This document shows positions 60,281 to 64,000 of a stretch of 64,000 bases of DNA, one piece after another. The DNA comes from Caballeronia telluris (lineage in GTDB: Bacteria; Pseudomonadota; Gammaproteobacteria; Burkholderiales; Burkholderiaceae). The translations under genes were made by a program, and so were the position numbers. Each line of letters opens with the position of its first letter. Position 1 is the first letter of the stretch. The stretch lies in the NCBI RefSeq assembly GCF_001544495.1, contig NZ_FCNZ02000025.1:27604-91603 (forward strand), written 5' to 3'. The notes beneath the pieces are model-generated. The model was not told where the DNA came from. It ran no database searches and saw only the letters and a program-made list of their open reading frames with translations.

Positions 60281-61348
60281 ATGACACTGCGACTTCTACT
60301 CAAGACGCTGACAACGACGCTCGGCGTCATCGCGAGCGCAACTGCGTTCGCCGCCGCGCCGGGCGTCGTCAAGATCGGCGTGGCGCAACAGGGCGCAGGC
60401 GATCCGCCCGTGTTCGGCGGATCGCCTGCCGCGACCGCGCAACTGCAACATCGCGTCGAGGACGCGCTTAAGGCCGACGGCACTAAGGTCGAATGGATCT
60501 TCTTCAAGGGCGCGGGTCCGGCCGTGAACGAAGCGCTCGCCAACAAGCAGATCGACTTCGCCTACCAAGGCGATCTGCCCGCCGTGCTCGGCCGCGCAAA
60601 CGGGCTCAAGACGCATCTGCTGGTCGCGTCGAACGTGCGCGCGGGCGTGTATCTCGCGGTGCCGCCGGATTCCGACATCAAGGGCGTGAAGGAGCTCAAG
60701 GGCAAGCGCGTGGGCATTTTCCGCGGGACCAACCTGCAACTCGTCGCCGACAACGTGCTCAAGGAGAACGGTCTCACCGAGCGCGATCTGCGCGTGATCA
60801 ACCTCGATTCGGCGGCGGCACAGGCGGCGCTGGCATCGAAGGGCGTGGATGCGGTCTTCCTCGACTACAACCTCTTCAAGCTCCAGCGGCAAGGGCTTGC
60901 GAAGATCGTCTATGCATCGCGCGACGGCGGCCTGCAACTCACGCGGCAAGCGCATCTGCTCGTGCTGGAAGACTTCGAGCGCGCGCACCCGGAGACCGTG
61001 CAGAAGCTGGTGACGTCGGTCGTGCAGGCGTCGCAATGGTCCTCCGATGAAGCCAATCGCGATGCACTGTTCGAACTGTGGTCGAAGAGCGGCGTGCCGG
61101 CGCAATCGTGGCAATCGGAGTATGCGAACCAGCCGTTGAAGGATCGCAGTTCGCCGTTGATCGATCCGTTTCTGGTCGCGCGCTACCAGGCCGTCGCCGA
61201 CGATGCACTGCGTCTAAACCTGATCCGCCAGCCAGTGAGCGTGAACGGCTGGTTCGAGCCGAAGTACCTCGACGAAGCGCTCAAGACGCTCAAGCTTCAG
61301 GCCTACTGGCCGCGCTTCGATGCGTCGGGCAAACCGATCGCATCCTGA
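60281..61348 (+). CDS. ABC transporter substrate-binding protein, SsuA/AtsR-like (organosulfur)
   Basis: 355 residues. A Sec signal peptide (residues 1 to about 25) precedes a type II binding protein. VKIGVAQQGAGDPPVFGGSP, FKGAGPAVNEALANKQIDFAYQGDLPAVLGRANG and LKGKRVGIFRGTNLQLVADNVL resemble SsuA and aliphatic sulfonate or sulfate-ester binding proteins. It lies 52 bases after the dioxygenase and 17 before the first permease. Confidence 0.88.
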   Translation: MTLRLLLKTLTTTLGVIASATAFAAAPGVVKIGVAQQGAGDPPVFGGSPAATAQLQHRVEDALKADGTKVEWIFFKGAGPAVNEALANKQIDFAYQGDLPAVLGRANGLKTHLLVASNVRAGVYLAVPPDSDIKGVKELKGKRVGIFRGTNLQLVADNVLKENGLTERDLRVINLDSAAAQAALASKGVDAVFLDYNLFKLQRQGLAKIVYASRDGGLQLTRQAHLLVLEDFERAHPETVQKLVTSVVQASQWSSDEANRDALFELWSKSGVPAQSWQSEYANQPLKDRSSPLIDPFLVARYQAVADDALRLNLIRQPVSVNGWFEPKYLDEALKTLKLQAYWPRFDASGKPIAS

Positions 61349-61365
61349 CCTACGGAGATTCGACC

Positions 61366-62214
61366 ATGGCGAACGGTTTCGCACGTAGTTTCGATCCCGC
61401 AGTCGATGTCGGTGTGCGTGGCGCCCGAACGCCGACGCGCGGATCGCGGTTGAACGCGGCGCGCACGGCCGGCTGGGTGGCCCTGCCCTGGCTGCTGCCC
61501 GCGCTGTGCGCCGTGCTCTGGACGCTCGGTTCCCACTATGGCTGGATCTCGGCGCAAGTGCTGCCGCCGCCAGCGCTCGTCTTCGATACGCTCGCCGCCA
61601 TGATCCGCAGCGGCGAATTGTGGATGCACGTCGGCGCGAGCCTGTCGCGCGTCGCTGTGGGCTTCGGCGCGGGCGTGGTGCTCGGCCTGCTGCTCGGCGG
61701 CGTGCTCGGGCTGTCGCGCACGGCGGAGGCCTATGTCCTTCCCGCGTTCAACGCGATCGTGCAGGTGCCTGTGCTCGGCTGGCTGCCGTTCCTGATGATC
61801 GTGGCCGGCATCGGCGAACCGCTGAAGTACATTCTGATCGCGCATGCCGCGCTCGTTCCCGTGACGCTCGGCACGCTGCAGGGCTTTCGCCAGACGCCGG
61901 ACGCCTACCGGGAAGTCGCACGCGTGTTCCGCTTCACGCCCTCGCAGACGATTCGCTCAGTGATCCTTCCCGCCGCCGTGCCCGTGATCGGCACCAGCGT
62001 GCGGCTGGCGTTCACGAAGGCGTGGCTCACGCTCGTCGTCGTGGAACTCGTCGCATCGTCGGAGGGGCTCGGCTACCTGATCGTCTACGGACGGCAGTTG
62101 TTCCAGCTCGATCTCGTGCTGGCGTCGGTGCTCGTGGTCGGCGCGATCGGGTATGTGGCCGACCGTTTGCTGACCATCGTCGAAGCACGGCTGCAACGCG
62201 GCAACGCGCACTAA
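61366..62214 (+). CDS. ABC transporter permease (SsuC-like), first of two
   Basis: 282 residues, six membrane helices. The EAA loop that contacts the ATPase reads YREVARVFRFTPSQTIRSVILPAAVPVIGTSVRLAF. GGAGATTCG stands before the ATG at 61366. Together with the next, clearly different permease it would make a heterodimer; SsuC is normally a homodimer. It follows the binding protein directly. Confidence 0.88.
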   Translation: MANGFARSFDPAVDVGVRGARTPTRGSRLNAARTAGWVALPWLLPALCAVLWTLGSHYGWISAQVLPPPALVFDTLAAMIRSGELWMHVGASLSRVAVGFGAGVVLGLLLGGVLGLSRTAEAYVLPAFNAIVQVPVLGWLPFLMIVAGIGEPLKYILIAHAALVPVTLGTLQGFRQTPDAYREVARVFRFTPSQTIRSVILPAAVPVIGTSVRLAFTKAWLTLVVVELVASSEGLGYLIVYGRQLFQLDLVLASVLVVGAIGYVADRLLTIVEARLQRGNAH

Positions 62215-62224
62215 GGAAGACCTC

Positions 62225-63043
62225 ATGGCCCACACCTCACTCGAACTCGAAGCCGGACGCGCGCTCGGCACCGATCGACCTTCAGGCCGATGGCGCGGCT
62301 GGGCACTGCCCATCGCGGCCCTCGTCGCGTGGTGGTATGTCTCGCGCAATGCAGGCGGCACGCACGGCATCCTAGTGTCGCCCGCGCAGGTTTGGCACAC
62401 CGCGATCGGCCAGGCCGAAAGCGGCGCGCTCTGGCGAGCATTGTCCGCGTCGCTCGCGCGCGAACTGACCGGCTTCGCCATCGGCACGACGGCGGGCCTT
62501 GCGCTCGGTGCGCTGCTCAGCGTCTCGAAGCTTGCGGACCGCGCCATCGGCCCGAGCTTCAACACGTTCAAGCAAGTGTCGCTGTTCGCGTGGATCCCGC
62601 TGATCTCCGTATGGTTCGGTCTCGGCGATGTCGCGAAGGTCGTGTTCCTCTCGCTCGCGGCACTCGTGCCGGTGGTCGTGCATACGAGCGACGGCATCCG
62701 CGCCGTCCCGCCCGCGTTGCTCGAAGTCGCCCGCGTGTTCCGCTACAGCAAGTGGCAGACAGTGACCCATGTCGTGTTGCCCGCAGCGCTGCCCTCGGTG
62801 TTCACCGGCATCTATCTCGCGCTGATCTATTCGTGGCTCGCGACGCTCGGCGCCGAGTATCTGCTCGTCGCGGGCAGCGGGATCGGCAATACGCTCGTCG
62901 ATGGCAGCGAGCAGTTCCGCATGGATCTCGTCGTGTTCGGCGTCATCGTGATCGGCGTGACGGGCTGGGCGCTCAACGCGCTCGCGCGCGCCATCCAGCG
63001 GCGCTGGTTCACTCATGCGCACCACGCGCGTCAAACGCAATAG
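62225..63043 (+). CDS. ABC transporter permease (SsuC-like), second of two
   Basis: 272 residues, six membrane helices, with the EAA loop LLEVARVFRYSKWQTVTHVVLPAALPSVFTGIYLAL. It is homologous to the preceding permease but only moderately similar outside that loop, so the two diverged long ago. It starts 10 bases after the first permease and ends 10 bases before the ATPase gene. Confidence 0.88.
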   Translation: MAHTSLELEAGRALGTDRPSGRWRGWALPIAALVAWWYVSRNAGGTHGILVSPAQVWHTAIGQAESGALWRALSASLARELTGFAIGTTAGLALGALLSVSKLADRAIGPSFNTFKQVSLFAWIPLISVWFGLGDVAKVVFLSLAALVPVVVHTSDGIRAVPPALLEVARVFRYSKWQTVTHVVLPAALPSVFTGIYLALIYSWLATLGAEYLLVAGSGIGNTLVDGSEQFRMDLVVFGVIVIGVTGWALNALARAIQRRWFTHAHHARQTQ

Positions 63044-63053
63044 GAGCTTTATC

Positions 63054-63824
63054 GTGTCGACCGTCATCCAGGATTCCGACAGCAGGCTCGACCTGCGGCA
63101 AGTAGCAAAGCACTTCGCGGGCGACGACACCGCGCGGCCCGTGCTCGACGGCATCGACCTGTCGATTGCGAGCGGCGAGTTCGTGAGCATCGTCGGCGCG
63201 AGCGGCTGCGGCAAGTCCACGCTGCTGCGCCTCATCGCCGGACTCGACGGCGAATTCGAAGGCGCGATCGACTTCGCCGGCCAAGCCGTGCGCACGACCG
63301 ATCTCGCGCGCGGCATCGTGTTCCAGGACCACCGCCTCTTCCCGTGGCTCGACGTCGAGCAGAACATCGCGATCGCGCTCAAGAACGCGCCGCTTTCACG
63401 CGACCAGAAACGGCGCGCGGTAGAAGAGCATGTCGCGCTCGTCGGCTTGAGCGGCTTCGAGCATCACTTCCCGCACCAGTTATCGGGCGGAATGGCGCAG
63501 CGCGTCGCGATTGCGCGCGGGCTCGTGAACCGGCCTCGCCTGCTCTTGCTCGACGAACCGTTCGGCGCGCTCGATGCGCTGACGCGCGCGCGGCTTCAGC
63601 GCGAGCTGCAACGCATCTGGGAACACGAGCGGATCACGATGGTGCTCGTCACGCACGATGTCGACGAGGCCGTGTTTCTTGCCGACCGCGTCGTCGTGAT
63701 GCGGGCGCGGCCGGGGCGTATAGGCCGAGTGCTCGACGTCGGGCTGGCGCGGCCGCGCGATCGCAGCGATGCGCGGTTCGTCGCGTTGCGCGACGAGATC
63801 CTCGGGGAACTGGGGCAGTTGTAG
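63054..63824 (+). CDS. ABC transporter ATP-binding protein (SsuB/TauB-like)
   Basis: 256 residues. Walker A GASGCGKST, Q-loop VFQDHRLFPWL, signature LSGGMAQR, Walker B LLLLDEPFGALD and the switch His in LVTHDVDEA are all present. The length and motifs fit the SsuB/TauB group. The GTG at 63054 has TAGGAGC upstream; an upstream ATG would overlap the permease gene. It completes the importer. Confidence 0.92.
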   Translation: MSTVIQDSDSRLDLRQVAKHFAGDDTARPVLDGIDLSIASGEFVSIVGASGCGKSTLLRLIAGLDGEFEGAIDFAGQAVRTTDLARGIVFQDHRLFPWLDVEQNIAIALKNAPLSRDQKRRAVEEHVALVGLSGFEHHFPHQLSGGMAQRVAIARGLVNRPRLLLLDEPFGALDALTRARLQRELQRIWEHERITMVLVTHDVDEAVFLADRVVVMRARPGRIGRVLDVGLARPRDRSDARFVALRDEILGELGQL

Positions 63825-63895
63825 CGCGATGCCGTCTCTCGGAACGGCGTAGCACTATCACGGGCCGCTGTTCCGCGCCTCAAGAGGGAGCGTGC

Positions 63896-64000
63896 TCACA
63901 TGTTCGGATAGTTCGGCCCGCCACCGCCTTCGGGCGTGACCCAGACGATGTTCTGCGTCGGGTCCTTGATGTCGCAGGTCTTGCAGTGCACGCAGTTTTG
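63896..64000 (-). CDS. ETF-ubiquinone oxidoreductase C-terminus (truncated by window)
   Basis: The last 34 residues. QNCVHCKTCDIKDPTQNIVW shows the cysteine pattern of the [4Fe-4S] ferredoxin-like domain of electron-transfer-flavoprotein dehydrogenase. The end PEGGGGPNYPNM is the familiar terminus of that protein. It passes electrons from acyl-CoA dehydrogenases to ubiquinone. It is convergent with the ABC ATPase gene, and most of it lies beyond the window. Confidence 0.8.
   Translation of the reverse strand, partial: QNCVHCKTCDIKDPTQNIVWVTPEGGGGPNYPNM

Noticed and set aside
1..64000. tRNA, rRNA, integrase or attachment sites
   Set aside because: Reading both strands I saw no clover-leaf tRNA with its conserved T-loop, no rRNA-like stretch, and no integrase or transposase motif; a tRNAscan and HMM search would be decisive.

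Overview
The window is GC-rich and densely coded, and reads as a chromosome or large replicon of a beta-proteobacterium of the Burkholderiaceae. Paraburkholderia or Caballeronia is the best guess. The clues are protein families typical of that group: polyhydroxyalkanoate (PHA) metabolism with a phasin, an MXKDX pentapeptide-repeat protein, a DUF3563 micro-protein, an NrsF-type anti-sigma factor and NodT-type efflux remnants. This is inference from recognised families; no search was run. I saw no rRNA, tRNA, CRISPR array, transposase or phage gene.

Layout. 1-3.5 kb: the end of a terminal-oxidase cluster (subunit I tail, subunit III-like protein, small membrane protein, CtaG, tri-haem cytochrome c). 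3.5-6.2 kb, minus strand: an ATM1-type ABC exporter fused to a degenerate kinase-like ATPase segment and an intact response-regulator receiver. 6.4-17.1 kb, plus strand: a ten-gene glycan cluster (PIG-L deacetylase, six glycosyltransferases including two GT9/heptosyltransferase-like enzymes, a GmhB-like phosphatase, a NodU-type carbamoyltransferase and a UDP-glucuronate decarboxylase). A good sigma-54 promoter and an upstream palindrome lie in front of its third gene. 17.0-26.5 kb: RecQ, two zinc alcohol/formaldehyde dehydrogenases (one frameshifted), manganese catalase, pncC-nadE and a GH13 enzyme.

26.6-32.3 kb: a PHA region with an esterase/depolymerase and, on the minus strand in transcription order, phaJ, a class II phaC, phaZ and a phasin. 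A divergent Rieske ferredoxin follows across a spacer holding a perfect 19-bp inverted repeat. 32.8-38 kb: a Tat-exported lipoprotein glycoside hydrolase behind an AT-rich spacer, a short-chain dehydrogenase (SDR), cupins, a methyltransferase and an AEC transporter. 38-49.2 kb: a catabolic locus (split transketolase, SDR, DctP and fused DctQM TRAP transporter, a second full-length transketolase, hydroxyacid dehydrogenase) with a divergent LysR regulator and a following KdgT permease.

49.3-54.1 kb: MXKDX protein, ECF sigma with NrsF, a stand-alone CheB with a zinc-ribbon tail, small secreted or unknown proteins, and a scar where an alpha/beta-hydrolase remnant abuts an efflux outer-membrane protein remnant. 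54.4-59 kb: a translationally coupled hybrid histidine kinase, whose two PAS domains are an exact 130-residue tandem duplication, and a sigma-54 activator with a receiver domain. 59.3-63.8 kb: a TauD/AtsK-like dioxygenase with an SsuABC-like importer that has two different permeases. The window ends in the C-terminus of ETF-ubiquinone oxidoreductase.

The strongest leads for undescribed biology are the ABC exporter-receiver fusion, the sigma-54-linked carbamoylated-heptose-type glycan cluster, and the dual-transketolase TRAP operon.
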